This document shows, piece after piece, positions 34,309 to 42,680 of a stretch of 42,680 nt of DNA. How positions within the stretch are numbered: position 1 is the stretch's first letter; the number at the start of each line of letters is the position of its first letter. Source of the DNA: Anaeromicrobium sp. (GTDB taxonomy: Bacteria > Bacillota > Clostridia > Peptostreptococcales > Thermotaleaceae); NCBI RefSeq assembly GCF_025210435.1, contig NZ_JAOART010000084.1, positions 1-42,680 on the forward strand. Reading direction: 5' to 3'. The notes beneath the pieces are model-generated. The model was given only the letters and a program-made list of their open reading frames with translations, did not search any database and had not been told where the DNA came from. The position numbers were made by a program, and so were the translations under genes.

Positions 34309-35286
34309 CTATTCTTCGTCTTTGCTTATTGACGAAATAGATTTTCTCATTTCAGTATCTGCCATTACATTTTTCATATTGTAATAGTCCATAACTCCTA
34401 TTTTACCTTCTTTTAAAGCATAAGCCATAGCCTTTGGCACCTCAGCCTCGGCTTCCACAACTTTTGCTCTCATTTCTTGTACCCTAGCTACCATTTCCTG
34501 TTCATTAGCAACGGCCATAGCACGTCTTTCCTCTGCCTTAGCCTGTGCTATTCTCTTGTCAGCCTCTGCTTGGTCCGTTTGAAGTTGTGCTCCTATATTT
34601 CTACCAATGTCAATATCAGCTATATCTATAGATAGTATTTCAAAGGCAGAACCTGCATCTAGGCCCTTTGTTAATACAGTTTGAGATATACTATCTGGAT
34701 TTTCAAGTACTGCCTTATGGGATGAAGAACTACCCACAGTAGTTACAATACCCTCTCCAACTCTTGCTATGATAGTTTCTTCTCCAGCTCCACCAACTAA
34801 TCTTTCTATATTAGCCCTTACTGTGACCCTAGCTTTTACCATAACTTCAATACCATCCTTAGCTACGGCTGCCACTTTAGGCGTTTCAATAACCTTAGGC
34901 TTAACGGACATTCGAACTGCTTCAAGTACATCCCTTCCAGCCAAATCAATTGCTGCCGCCCTTTCAAATTCTAAAACTATCTCTGCCGTGTGAGCTGCAA
35001 TAAGTGCATCTACCACACTATTTACATTTCCACCCGCTAAATAATGGGCTTCTAAACTATCCGTGCTTAAATCAATACCAGCTTTAGTAGCTTTAATAAG
35101 TGGATTTACAATTCTTGATGGTGCTACCCTTCTAAATCTCATACCTATTAAAGTAAATAGTCCTATTCTAACGCCTGAGAAAAAGGCTGTTATCCAAAGG
35201 CCTACTGGAATAAAACTAAATAAAAATGTCAACACTAAAAAACCTACGATAGCTATAATCCCAAATGATATTAATGGTCCTGTCAT
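34309..35286 (-). CDS. floA: Flotillin-like protein FloA (YqfA)
   Basis: FloA organises bacterial membrane microdomains. The 325-residue product (start at M-T-G-P-L, 9 bases past AAGGTGG) has an N-terminal hydrophobic hairpin (about 5-45), the SPFH-like domain with [14 protein letters not shown] near 170-183, then the Glu-Ala-rich coiled coil ([22 protein letters not shown]). The neighbouring NfeD gene just upstream is the usual partner. Confidence 0.96.
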   Translation of the reverse strand: MTGPLISFGIIAIVGFLVLTFLFSFIPVGLWITAFFSGVRIGLFTLIGMRFRRVAPSRIVNPLIKATKAGIDLSTDSLEAHYLAGGNVNSVVDALIAAHTAEIVLEFERAAAIDLAGRDVLEAVRMSVKPKVIETPKVAAVAKDGIEVMVKARVTVRANIERLVGGAGEETIIARVGEGIVTTVGSSSSHKAVLENPDSISQTVLTKGLDAGSAFEILSIDIADIDIGRNIGAQLQTDQAEADKRIAQAKAEERRAMAVANEQEMVARVQEMRAKVVEAEAEVPKAMAYALKEGKIGVMDYYNMKNVMADTEMRKSISSISKDEE

Positions 35287-35287
35287 A

Positions 35288-36595
35288 CTAATCATCCACC
35301 TTTTTAACTATTATTTTTTTACCAATTACCTTTATCACTTGTATCTTTTCTCCAGCTTTAACAAAATCTCCTTCTGTTATTACATCATACCTATTATTAT
35401 TAATTTTAACACTACCTGCTGGCCTTAAACTAGTAATTGCTATTCCCACTTCATGAAGAAGTATTTCATATCCTAAATTTATTTTTTCATTTTTTACACT
35501 TAACTTTTCATCTAATATTATATGATTTAAGTATTTATTTTTAGGTCCATATTTAAATAAAAATACCCCTACTACTATACATAATATTAAAGATACTAAA
35601 AGAGCATATACGCCCACCAGGATGGAGTTAAAAGATAATATTATACTGGTTATAATAAGTATAATACCACTTACACCAAAGATTCCAAATCCAGGTATTC
35701 CAACTTCAATTGCAAATAGTATAATCCCTAGGACAAATACACTAACGATTATAACACTTGAATCTCCAGAAAGATTTTTCCCAAAGAAAAAAGTAAAAAA
35801 TCCTACAATCCCCACAAGACCTCCAATACCAAAACCAGGAGTCATAATCTCTATTATTATTCCTAAAAAACCAATTAATATTAAAAATGTGGCCACATAG
35901 GGATTACTCACCACTTGAGCAACTTTCAATGTGAAATTTTCACCTATCACTTCTATGGAAGAATAATCTATACTAGCTATGTTTAAAACCTCTTTGTGAG
36001 TGGAGCCTATTCCATCTATTAGTTTTGCATCTTTAGCTTCCTTACTAGTTAAGTTCAATAATTCTCCCTTTTTTACTATATAATCCCCTGAACTTTCATC
36101 TATAATCTCATTTCTCTTATCTGCCATGGCTTCTATCAACTCTGGATCTCTATTTTTCATTTGGGCTACGGCTCTTAATTCCCCCTTCCAATAACTTAAG
36201 TTTTTCTCCGTATGGGGAATAGTCTCTGCAGAACCTATTGTTGCACCCTTTGCCATAACTATTTTGTCACAGGATATGGTGAGAAGTACCCCTGCCGACT
36301 CAGCTTTTTTATTCACAAAGGCTATAGTTTGTAAATTAGATTCTAATATGTAATCTTTTATTTTAACAGCCTCTTGTATAAAACCTCCGAGTGTATCAAT
36401 TTCAAATATTATTGCAACTGCATCTTCATCATTCTCAGCTCTTTCAATATTAGCTTTAATATGAGTAGTTACAGCTTTATTTATTTCTCCTTTTATAGGT
36501 ATCACATAAATCTTTCCAGTGTCATTCCCATAAGACATACTTGTTAACAAGCTATATACTAATAGAACTATTAGAAACTTTACAATACGTTTCAT
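35288..36595 (-). CDS. NfeD-family membrane serine protease
   Basis: The 435-residue long-form NfeD protein (start ATG 36593-36595, behind GTGAGGG) has a signal sequence, a ClpP/SDH-like protease domain (residues about 28-210; I-D-T-L-G-G-F near 69-75; A-E-S-A-G-V-L near 98-104 with the candidate nucleophile Ser), four or five membrane segments (about 230-350) and a C-terminal NfeD OB fold ([13 protein letters not shown]). Such proteins work with flotillin/stomatin partners. Its stop lies just before the start codon of floA (stop 35288-35290, start 35284-35286), so they are coupled. Confidence 0.94.
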   Translation of the reverse strand: MKRIVKFLIVLLVYSLLTSMSYGNDTGKIYVIPIKGEINKAVTTHIKANIERAENDEDAVAIIFEIDTLGGFIQEAVKIKDYILESNLQTIAFVNKKAESAGVLLTISCDKIVMAKGATIGSAETIPHTEKNLSYWKGELRAVAQMKNRDPELIEAMADKRNEIIDESSGDYIVKKGELLNLTSKEAKDAKLIDGIGSTHKEVLNIASIDYSSIEVIGENFTLKVAQVVSNPYVATFLILIGFLGIIIEIMTPGFGIGGLVGIVGFFTFFFGKNLSGDSSVIIVSVFVLGIILFAIEVGIPGFGIFGVSGIILIITSIILSFNSILVGVYALLVSLILCIVVGVFLFKYGPKNKYLNHIILDEKLSVKNEKINLGYEILLHEVGIAITSLRPAGSVKINNNRYDVITEGDFVKAGEKIQVIKVIGKKIIVKKVDD

Positions 36596-36637
36596 AGTAT
36601 CCCTCACTTTTTCTATTTTTTGGAAGGAAAATAGAAC

Positions 36638-36667
36638 AAAAAAATGACCTAATAATTAGGCCATTTC
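36638..36667 (-). terminator. Terminator after yqeY
   Basis: AAATGGCCTAAT and ATTAGGTCATTT pair with one G-T on the minus strand, followed by a run of seven T. It closes the rpsU-yqeY transcript. Confidence 0.88.
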
Positions 36668-36699
36668 TTACTATAATGAAAAGTTTTTTCGTAAAAGAT

Positions 36700-37140
36700 T
36701 TATATGAACTCTCTAACGATATTATTTACCACTTTTCCATCAGCTTTGCCCTTAACCTTTGGCATTAATGCCCCCATTAATTTTCCCATGTCCTTAGGAC
36801 TAGTAGCACCGACAGCTTCTACAGCTTCCTTTACTAATACCCTAATTTCATCTTCAGTTAATTGCTTTGGTAAGTAGTTCATTATGACTTCTATTTCTGC
36901 TTTTGCTTCGTCTACTAAGTCTTCTCTATTTCCTTTAGTAAATTCCACAATTGCATCTCTTTTCTGCTTAACTTGCTTAAACATTATCTCTAAAATTTGC
37001 TGTTCAGTCATTTCAGCTCTATTATCAACTTCAAATTGTTTTATTGAAGCTCTAATCATAGTAATTACAGATTTTTTTACCTTGTCCTTACTTTTCATAG
37101 CATCTTTTAGATCTGCCATTAACTTTTCTTTTAGGGTCAC
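36700..37140 (-). CDS. yqeY: GatB/YqeY-domain protein
   Basis: YqeY resembles the tail domain of amidotransferase subunit GatB that contacts tRNA, but its own role is unclear. The 146-residue protein (start GTG 37138-37140, M-T-L-K-E-K-L-M-A-D-L, 8 bases after AAAGGGG) has the family pattern V-I-T-M-I-R-A-S-I-K-Q near 25-35, Y-L-P-K-Q-L-T near 90-96 and D-M-G-K-L-M-G near 119. It follows rpsU after 20 bases, as in Bacillus. Confidence 0.95.
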   Translation of the reverse strand: MTLKEKLMADLKDAMKSKDKVKKSVITMIRASIKQFEVDNRAEMTEQQILEIMFKQVKQKRDAIVEFTKGNREDLVDEAKAEIEVIMNYLPKQLTEDEIRVLVKEAVEAVGATSPKDMGKLMGALMPKVKGKADGKVVNNIVREFI

Positions 37141-37160
37141 ATTATTCACCCCTTTTTTAA

Positions 37161-37343
37161 TTAAAATCTTTTTTTCTTTCTTCTTGCTGCCTCTGCTTTC
37201 TTTTTACGCTTTACACTTGGCTTTTCATAATGTTCTCTCTTTCTTACTTCAGAAAGAACTCCAGATTTAGCACATGAACGCTTGAATCTACGAAGAGCAT
37301 TCTCAAGAGTTTCGTTTTCTCCTATTTTGATTTCTGATGCCAT
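37161..37343 (-). CDS. rpsU: 30S ribosomal protein S21
   Basis: This 60-residue basic protein matches S21: [18 protein letters not shown] at 6-23, a second helix [15 protein letters not shown], and a Lys/Arg tail. S21 sits near the anti-SD region of 16S rRNA. AGGGAGGGAG precedes the ATG. It has a clear sigma-A promoter about 80 bases upstream and heads rpsU-yqeY. Confidence 0.98.
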   Translation of the reverse strand: MASEIKIGENETLENALRRFKRSCAKSGVLSEVRKREHYEKPSVKRKKKAEAARRKKKRF

Positions 37344-37420
37344 CTACTTCTCCCTCCCTCCGATAGATACTTGTGCTGATTAATCAACGTTTTTAAACCA
37401 CGATTACACAACACTATGCT

Positions 37421-37449
37421 ATTATACATTAAATTTATAATTAATGCAA
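37421..37449 (-). promoter_or_regulatory. Sigma-A promoter of rpsU
   Basis: Minus-strand TTGCAT (37444-37449), a 17-base spacer and a perfect TATAAT (37421-37426). Predicted leader is about 70 bases. Confidence 0.8.
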
Positions 37450-37464
37450 CAGTTTTTAGCTATT

Positions 37465-37809
37465 TTAACCAGCTGGCCATTCCAGTTGTCTTCCACCTAA
37501 TAAATGGAAGTGAATATGACCTACTGTTTGACCCCCCAGTTTGCCACAATTGTTAACAACTCTGTATCCACTTTCACTTATGCCTAACTCTTGTGCAATT
37601 TCCTTTATACAAAGGTGAATATGCCCTATAAGTTCCTTTTTTTCATGATTAATATGATTTAAGGACTCTATATGCTCTTTAGGTACTACTAGCACATGAA
37701 CAGGTGCAGTAGGAGAAATATCATGAAAGGCTATTACATGATCATCTTCATATACTAAATTAGCAGGAATCTCCTTAGAAATTATTTTACAAAATATACA
37801 ATCAGACAT
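37465..37809 (-). CDS. HIT-family (HINT-type) nucleotide phosphoramidase
   Basis: The 114-residue product (start M-S-D-C-I-F-C, behind AAAGGAGGTG) has the zinc pair C-I-F-C at 4-7 and the histidine triad G-H-I-H-F-H-L-L-G-G near residues 98-107. HINT proteins hydrolyse purine phosphoramidates and aminoacyl-AMP. Its place between mtaB and rpsU is standard for Firmicutes. Confidence 0.95.
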   Translation of the reverse strand: MSDCIFCKIISKEIPANLVYEDDHVIAFHDISPTAPVHVLVVPKEHIESLNHINHEKKELIGHIHLCIKEIAQELGISESGYRVVNNCGKLGGQTVGHIHFHLLGGRQLEWPAG

Positions 37810-37881
37810 GAGTTTCACCTCCTTTTCTTTAACAAAATGAAACATTAAATAAAGTATTCCACATATTGTTGGAATTTCCTT

Positions 37882-39189
37882 CTATTTATTTAAAATACTT
37901 CCAAATACTATTTCATTATGTATTTTTTCTAGTTTTGTATTTAAAACTTTACCAGAAATATCTTCATTAGACTTACACAATACCTTTATATAATTTTCTG
38001 TTAAACCTTCATAATAGCCTTCTTCTTCAGCTGATTTAGTTTCAAACAGTACATGTTTATTTTGTCCTATAAACTTATTATTATATTCTTTAGTTAATTT
38101 TTCCACTATAGAAATCAACTCTTCACTTCTCTTGTTCTTAATAATTCCATCCACTTGATTTTCAAACTTTGCAGCTGGAGTTCCTTTTCTTGGAGAATAT
38201 TTAAAAACGTGAATTTGACTAAACTTTATGTCTTTTACAAATTTTATAGTTTTTTCAAATTCTTCATCCGTCTCTCCTGGGAATCCTACTATTATATCTG
38301 TAGTTATGGATACTTTAGGCATATATCCTCTTATTCTATCCACCACTTCCCTGTATTCCTTCGTTGTATACTTCCTATTCATCCTCTTTAAAGTTTCATC
38401 GCAACCACTTTGTAAAGATAGATGGAAGTGTTCACAAACCTTATCTAGTTCAGATAAAGTCTTTACAAATTCTTTAGTCATTATGGTAGGTTCTATAGAA
38501 CTTAATCTAATTCTCTTTAATCCTTCAATCTTATTGACTTCCTTAATTACATCAAGTAGGGTTCCCTCCTCTAGATCCTTTCCATAGGAGGCCACATGAA
38601 TACCTGTGAGAACCACTTCGTCAAATCCATTTTCCACAAGTCTTTTTACTTCTTTAATAATATCTTCAAGTTTTCTACTTCTTATAGGACCCCTTGCATA
38701 AGGAATTATACAATAGGAACAATATTGGTTACAACCTTCTTGGATTTTTAAAAATGCCCTAGTTTTTCCCTTTATATTATGAATAGTCATTTCTTCAAAA
38801 TCTTTAATTTCCATAATATCCGTTACTACATTTATTTTTTCCTTTTGCTTTTCTTTCTTTTTAACATACTCTACTATTTTATTTCTGTCACTAGTTCCTA
38901 AAATCACGTCTACTTCTTCTATCTTAGATACTTCATCAGGTGCAGTTTGAGAGTAACATCCTACTACGGCCACTATGGAATCTGGATTTTTTCTTTTACA
39001 TCTTCTTATAAACTGTCTCGATTTCCTATCCCCTAAATTAGTAACAGTACACGTATTTATTACATAAACATCTGCCACTTCTTCACTTTCCACCAGATCA
39101 TATCCATTTTTTTCAAATAATTCTGTCATTGCTTCTGTCTCATATTGATTAACTTTGCACCCTAGAGTATAAAAGGCTACTTTTCCCAT
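37882..39189 (-). CDS. mtaB: tRNA t6A37 methylthiotransferase MtaB
   Basis: MtaB converts t6A37 to ms2t6A37 in tRNA using two Fe-S clusters. The 435 residues have the UPF0004 domain (T-L-G-C-K-V-N-Q-Y-E-T near 8-18; N-T-C-T-V-T near 45-50; G-C-Y-S-Q near 78), the radical-SAM motif C-N-Q-Y-C-S-Y-C near 154-161 and a C-terminal TRAM part. It starts with M-G-K-V-A-F-Y-T behind AGGAGG, directly after rsmE (no gap). Confidence 0.96.
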   Translation of the reverse strand: MGKVAFYTLGCKVNQYETEAMTELFEKNGYDLVESEEVADVYVINTCTVTNLGDRKSRQFIRRCKRKNPDSIVAVVGCYSQTAPDEVSKIEEVDVILGTSDRNKIVEYVKKKEKQKEKINVVTDIMEIKDFEEMTIHNIKGKTRAFLKIQEGCNQYCSYCIIPYARGPIRSRKLEDIIKEVKRLVENGFDEVVLTGIHVASYGKDLEEGTLLDVIKEVNKIEGLKRIRLSSIEPTIMTKEFVKTLSELDKVCEHFHLSLQSGCDETLKRMNRKYTTKEYREVVDRIRGYMPKVSITTDIIVGFPGETDEEFEKTIKFVKDIKFSQIHVFKYSPRKGTPAAKFENQVDGIIKNKRSEELISIVEKLTKEYNNKFIGQNKHVLFETKSAEEEGYYEGLTENYIKVLCKSNEDISGKVLNTKLEKIHNEIVFGSILNK

Positions 39190-39945
39190 TTATCTGCCTC
39201 CTAAATCGCCTATTTCATACATTATTATACTTAAAGCTGTAAAACCAGCTGTCTCAGTTCTTAAAATTCGAGGTCCTAAAGTAATAGACTTTCCATGGTT
39301 ATTTTTTATTATGTCTATTTCTTCTTTTTCAAATCCACCTTCTGGTCCTATGATTATGGCTATTTTTTCATATTTGGAGTTTCTCAATAAATTCTTTAGG
39401 CCATGAGTTTCTTCATCTTCATAGGCAACTACTGCAATATCATATTCCTTTAATTTATCTATTGCTTCATTTAATCTATGTAATTTACCTATTGTAGGTA
39501 TTTTACCTCTTTTACATTGTTTAGCTGCAGATAAAGCTATTTTTTCCCATCTTTCTAATTTTTTCTCTTCTGATTTTTTATCCTTTATTTGTGCCACACA
39601 TCTTTTAGTCAAAATGGGAATTATTTTATTTATTCCTAATTCTGTACATTTTTGTATTATAGTATCCATCTTAGTAGCCTTTGGAAGACCCTGATATAGA
39701 TCTATTATCACATCTGCTTCCCTATTTGATTCCTTTTCCCCTATTATAGATACCCTTATATCCTTTTTAGACATATATTCTATTTCACATATGTATTCTT
39801 TATTATGTCCATCACATATTTCTATCTTTTCTCCTATATCTAGCCTAAGGACTTTAGAAATATGTTTCACATCTTCCCCTTCATTTATGAGGACACTTTT
39901 CTTTTCCCTATCTATATTGTGTTTTTCTACAAAGAACCTATGCAT
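39190..39945 (-). CDS. rsmE: 16S rRNA m3U1498 methyltransferase RsmE
   Basis: RsmE is a SPOUT-class methylase. The 251-residue product (start M-H-R-F-F-V-E behind TTTGGAGAG; a longer TTG start overlaps that site) has the PUA-like N-terminus (E-D-V-K-H-I-S-K-V-L-R near 24-34) and the knot motif I-I-G-P-E-G-G-F near 197-204, with L-G-P-R-I-L-R-T-E-T-A near 223-233. It begins 1-2 bases after prmA. Confidence 0.97.
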   Translation of the reverse strand: MHRFFVEKHNIDREKKSVLINEGEDVKHISKVLRLDIGEKIEICDGHNKEYICEIEYMSKKDIRVSIIGEKESNREADVIIDLYQGLPKATKMDTIIQKCTELGINKIIPILTKRCVAQIKDKKSEEKKLERWEKIALSAAKQCKRGKIPTIGKLHRLNEAIDKLKEYDIAVVAYEDEETHGLKNLLRNSKYEKIAIIIGPEGGFEKEEIDIIKNNHGKSITLGPRILRTETAGFTALSIIMYEIGDLGGR

Positions 39946-39946
39946 T

Positions 39947-40894
39947 TTATTTCTCTCCAAACTTTTTTGATACTATGGCTGCCCATTCTCCCTGTTTATC
40001 CACCCTAATAATCTCTAAATTATTTCTCATTAGAGCTTCTTTTACCTCTTCTACTTTATCTAGTATAATTCCCGAGGAAATAAATACGCCATCATCCTTT
40101 ATAAACTTTCCTATATAGTCTGAAAGTCCAATTATTATATCTGCTATAATATTAGCCACAACCACATGTGCTTTTCCATCTATAAGTTCCATTAAATTTC
40201 CCTCTAAAACTGTAACTTTATCCTTCACATGGTTAAGTTCCACATTTCTTTTAGATGACTCAACTGCCACTGGATCTAAATCTACAGCTATAACTTCCTT
40301 AGCTCCTAGTTTAGCTGCTCCTATGGATAAAATACCACTACCACAACCAATATCATATACTAATGAATTTTCGTCCACATGTCTTTCTAAGTTTTGTATG
40401 CACATCATTGTAGTTTCATGGGTTCCCGTTCCAAAGGCCATTCCAGGGTCTAATTCGATAATAACTTCTTCATCCTTTTTCTCATAATCTTCCCAAGTAG
40501 GTTTTACAACCACCTTTTGTCCAATTTTTTTAGGTTTATAATATTTTTTCCATCCATTAGCCCAGTCTTCCTCATATACTTCACTTGTAGTTACTTCTCC
40601 TAATCCCTTGTCTAGATTATATGTAGGTATCTTTTCAACATTTTGCTTTATGAGCTCCACAATGTCTATTAAACCTTCACCCTCTTCTAAATATCCTTTT
40701 ACTATGGCACCTTCATAATCTGTAAGTAATATGGACTCATCAAAATAATCCCATTCATTTTCACACTTAGACTTTAAATAGACATCATTTGGGTCTTCTA
40801 TTACAACTCCAGTAACACCTGATTCATATAATATGTTTGATACTGCCTCAACTGCCTCCGTAGTAGTTTTTATTTTTACTTCGATCCATTTCAT
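39947..40894 (-). CDS. prmA: Ribosomal protein L11 methyltransferase PrmA
   Basis: PrmA trimethylates L11. The 315 residues carry an N-terminal substrate domain (I-E-V-K-I-K-T-T-T-E-A-V-E near 4-16; W-K-K-Y-Y-K-P near 114), then the SAM domain with F-G-T-G-T-H-E-T-T near 154-162, D-I-G-C-G-S-G-I-L near 181-189 and N-I-I-A-D near 247. GGAGG precedes the ATG. It follows dnaJ after 176 bases with a terminator between. Confidence 0.97.
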   Translation of the reverse strand: MKWIEVKIKTTTEAVEAVSNILYESGVTGVVIEDPNDVYLKSKCENEWDYFDESILLTDYEGAIVKGYLEEGEGLIDIVELIKQNVEKIPTYNLDKGLGEVTTSEVYEEDWANGWKKYYKPKKIGQKVVVKPTWEDYEKKDEEVIIELDPGMAFGTGTHETTMMCIQNLERHVDENSLVYDIGCGSGILSIGAAKLGAKEVIAVDLDPVAVESSKRNVELNHVKDKVTVLEGNLMELIDGKAHVVVANIIADIIIGLSDYIGKFIKDDGVFISSGIILDKVEEVKEALMRNNLEIIRVDKQGEWAAIVSKKFGEK

Positions 40895-40999
40895 ATAAAA
40901 AACCTCCGCACCTTTTACTTTACCTGTTATTATACCCTATATAGGGTTATTTACAACGTTAAAAAGTTATATTTTTACTCCCTTTAACCTCCTATGGGT

Positions 41000-41052
41000 T
41001 AAAAAAAAAGGAGGAAGATAATAGGTTTCAAACCCAAACTGCCTCCTTTTTA
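41000..41052 (-). terminator. Terminator after dnaJ
   Basis: On the minus strand AAAAGGAGG pairs with CCTCCTTTT, with an inner GGGTTT/AAACCT stem, followed by nine T. It sits just past the dnaJ stop. Confidence 0.85.
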
Positions 41053-41070
41053 AATCTTAATTATTAATTT

Positions 41071-42198
41071 TTATTTAAATATCTCTTTTACCTTATCAAA
41101 AAAAGTTTTTCTTTGTTCATGAACATCCTCATCCATTACGTCTGAGAACTTCATTAGCATTTCCCTTTGCTTAGAGTTAAGTTTCTTAGGAACTTCCACT
41201 ATGATCTTAACATAATGATCTCCCCTACCATAACCTCTCATGTTAGGGATTCCCTTTCCTCTTAACCTAAATATGGTTCCACTTTGAGTTCCTTCAGGAA
41301 TTTTATACTTGACCTTTCCGTCTAAAGTTGGAATGATTAATTCATCTCCCAAAGCTGCTTGAGTAAATGTTATAGGTACGTCACAAATTATATCATTGCC
41401 TTCTCTTTTAAATAGTTCATGGGGTTTAACCCTAAGTATAATAAATAAGTCACCAAAAGGGCCTCCCTTTTCACCAGGCTCACCTTCTCCCCTAAGAGAT
41501 ATGACAGAACCATTATCAACACCTTCTGGTATATTTATTTGTATAGTCTTATTCTTAAGCTCTTTTCCAGTTCCATGGCAAGTATCACAAGGTGATTCTA
41601 TTATATGACCTTCTCCGCCACATAGGTCACATGGTTTTACATTTACAAACTGGCCTAGAGGTGTCCTTTGTGCATATCTAACTTCTCCAGTTCCATTACA
41701 AGTAGAACATGTCTTTTTAGCTGTTCCTTCCTTTGCTCCTGTACCACCACATTTTTTACAACTTTCATGCCTCTTTATATTTACTTCTTTTTTAGCTCCA
41801 AAGGCTGCTTCTTCAAAGGTAATATTAAGTTCGTATCTTAAGTCAGCACCCTTTTTAGGTCCGTTTCTTCTTCTAGATGAAGAAAACCCGCCTCCAAACA
41901 TGTCAAAAATATCACTAAATATATCGTCAAATCCACCTGCTCCGAATCCACCTGATCCGAATCCACCTTGACCATCAACACCTGCATGGCCAAATTGATC
42001 GTATCTAGCCTTTTTTTCACTATCACTAAGAACTTCGTAGGCTTCGTTGATTTCTTTAAATTTTTCTTCTGCTTCCTTATCCCCTGGGTTCTTATCCGGG
42101 TGATATTTCATAGCAAGTTTTCTATATGCTCTTTTTAATTCTTTTTCATCTACATTTTTATCTGTTCCTAAAACTTCATAATAGTCTCTTTTTGCCAC
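41071..42198 (-). CDS. dnaJ: Chaperone DnaJ (Hsp40, type I)
   Basis: DnaJ delivers clients to DnaK. The 375 residues show the J domain (Y-H-P-D-K-N-P-G-D near 32-40), a Gly/Phe-rich linker (about 70-110), four C-x-x-C-x-G-x-G zinc repeats ([32 protein letters not shown] at about 145-210) and two client-binding barrels. Start is GTG with GGCGGTGAG upstream. dnaK is expected to the right but lies beyond the window, past two mobile repeats. Confidence 0.98.
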   Translation of the reverse strand: MAKRDYYEVLGTDKNVDEKELKRAYRKLAMKYHPDKNPGDKEAEEKFKEINEAYEVLSDSEKKARYDQFGHAGVDGQGGFGSGGFGAGGFDDIFSDIFDMFGGGFSSSRRRNGPKKGADLRYELNITFEEAAFGAKKEVNIKRHESCKKCGGTGAKEGTAKKTCSTCNGTGEVRYAQRTPLGQFVNVKPCDLCGGEGHIIESPCDTCHGTGKELKNKTIQINIPEGVDNGSVISLRGEGEPGEKGGPFGDLFIILRVKPHELFKREGNDIICDVPITFTQAALGDELIIPTLDGKVKYKIPEGTQSGTIFRLRGKGIPNMRGYGRGDHYVKIIVEVPKKLNSKQREMLMKFSDVMDEDVHEQRKTFFDKVKEIFK

Positions 42199-42286
42199 TA
42201 ATTCTCACCGCCTTTCTAATTGGGTCTTGCGAGAAATCACAAGCTATATCAATTATATTCAAAATACATTATCATTGCAACTATTT

Positions 42287-42524
42287 TATAAATTTATCAT
42301 CACTAAGCTTTTTTATAAAATAACTTGCCTACGAAGGTAAATATATTGAAAATTTTTGGAACCCTGGAACGTCACAACAGCATATGCTACTCAAACATGA
42401 GTCATGAACCTATCTACGAAAATTCAAACTTTCGCTTGTGACAAGGACTTGGGTGGAAAAAATGTTCAATATATTTTCCTGAAATAGGCCCGCATAAAGC
42501 AATTTTGTAATCAAGAAATCTATA
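42287..42524 (+). mobile_element. MITE-like element, full-length copy (about 238 bp)
   Basis: It runs from a degenerate left terminus TATAAATTTATCA (42287-42299) to CAAGAAATCTATA (42512-42524). Nested inverted pairs are seen: TTGCCT/AGGC arms, ATATATTGAA (42341-42350) with TTCAATATAT (42465-42474), ACCC with GGGT, and GTCACAA (42371-42377) with TTGTGAC (42436-42442), so the whole unit can fold into one long hairpin. It encodes no protein. It is followed without a gap by a second copy and lies upstream of dnaJ. Confidence 0.75.
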
Positions 42525-42680
42525 TAGATTTCTTGGTTTTAAATTTGTTTTATACAGTAACTTGCCTATAAGGGAAAATATATTGAAAATCTTTGGAACC
42601 CTGGAACGTCACAACATCCTATGCTACTCCAACATGACACATGAACCTATATACGAAGATTCACACTTTCGCTTGTGACA
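42523..42680 (+). mobile_element. MITE-like element, second copy, cut by the window end
   Basis: It begins at TATAGATTTCTTG (42523-42535), sharing the central TA with the end of the first copy. The interior (GGAACCCTGGAACGTCACAA...) is about 85-90% alike to the first copy by eye, with the GTCACAA/TTGTGAC arms kept. It is still open at position 42680. Confidence 0.75.

Noticed and set aside
42371-42442. A tRNA-like or known riboswitch inside the repeated element
   Set aside because: GGTTCC-like words are present on the reverse strand, but there is no cloverleaf, no T-loop/anticodon spacing and no known aptamer core.

Overview
The window is AT-rich and reads as chromosome of an anaerobic, spore-forming member of the Clostridia (low-GC Firmicutes). 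This rests on YqfC/YqfD sporulation proteins, a type-A-like RNase P RNA, pyruvate phosphate dikinase with its CcpN/PpsR-type regulators, a T-box-controlled single-chain glycyl-tRNA synthetase, and the gene order dnaJ-prmA-rsmE-mtaB-HIT-rpsU-yqeY. I cannot fix the genus from sequence alone.

Region 1 (about 1-9 kb) is accessory. It starts with a cluster of short direct repeats that looks like the end of a mobile element abutting a frameshifted, truncated tyrosine-integrase remnant. Next come single genes, several separated by hairpin terminators: a small NHL-like membrane protein, an orphan reading frame in frame with the preceding gene after one stop codon, a SUKH (SMI1/KNR4)-leucine-rich-repeat protein, an exported Sel1-repeat protein, a stand-alone TIR-domain protein, a beta-strand-rich protein with a C-terminal coiled coil, a divergent Cys-rich protein (23 Cys), a LacI-family regulator and a 42-residue Gly/Cys hydrophobic peptide. 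The TIR and SUKH genes give it a conflict/defence flavour, but no complete known defence system is present.

Region 2 (9-42.2 kb) is core housekeeping DNA read almost entirely leftward. In transcription order (right to left): dnaJ; prmA-rsmE-mtaB-HIT; rpsU-yqeY; NfeD-floA; a small membrane-anchored protein; yqfC-yqfD-phoH-pgpH-ybeY-dgk/PAP2; DUF502-DUF3048 lipoprotein-cdd-era; yqzL-recO-DUF4342; T-box-glyS; ccpN-ppsR-ppdK; dgt; dnaG-rpoD; trmK-nif3; a C4 zinc-ribbon protein; rnpB. Together these cover RNA and ribosome maturation (YbeY, Era, PrmA, RsmE, MtaB, TrmK, RNase P), replication and transcription initiation (DnaG, SigA), c-di-AMP turnover (PgpH), membrane microdomains (FloA/NfeD), undecaprenyl or lipid phosphate metabolism (Dgk-PAP2) and control of the pyruvate/PEP node.

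The most interesting non-genic signal is a family of TA-flanked inverted-repeat elements (MITE-like, about 238 bp full length). Two abutting copies lie upstream of dnaJ, sharing a TA, and one internally deleted 120-bp copy lies between era and yqzL. The other notable gene is a diacylglycerol/undecaprenol kinase fused to a PAP2-type phosphatase domain. I found no CRISPR array, no tRNA or rRNA, and no convincing complete new multi-gene system.
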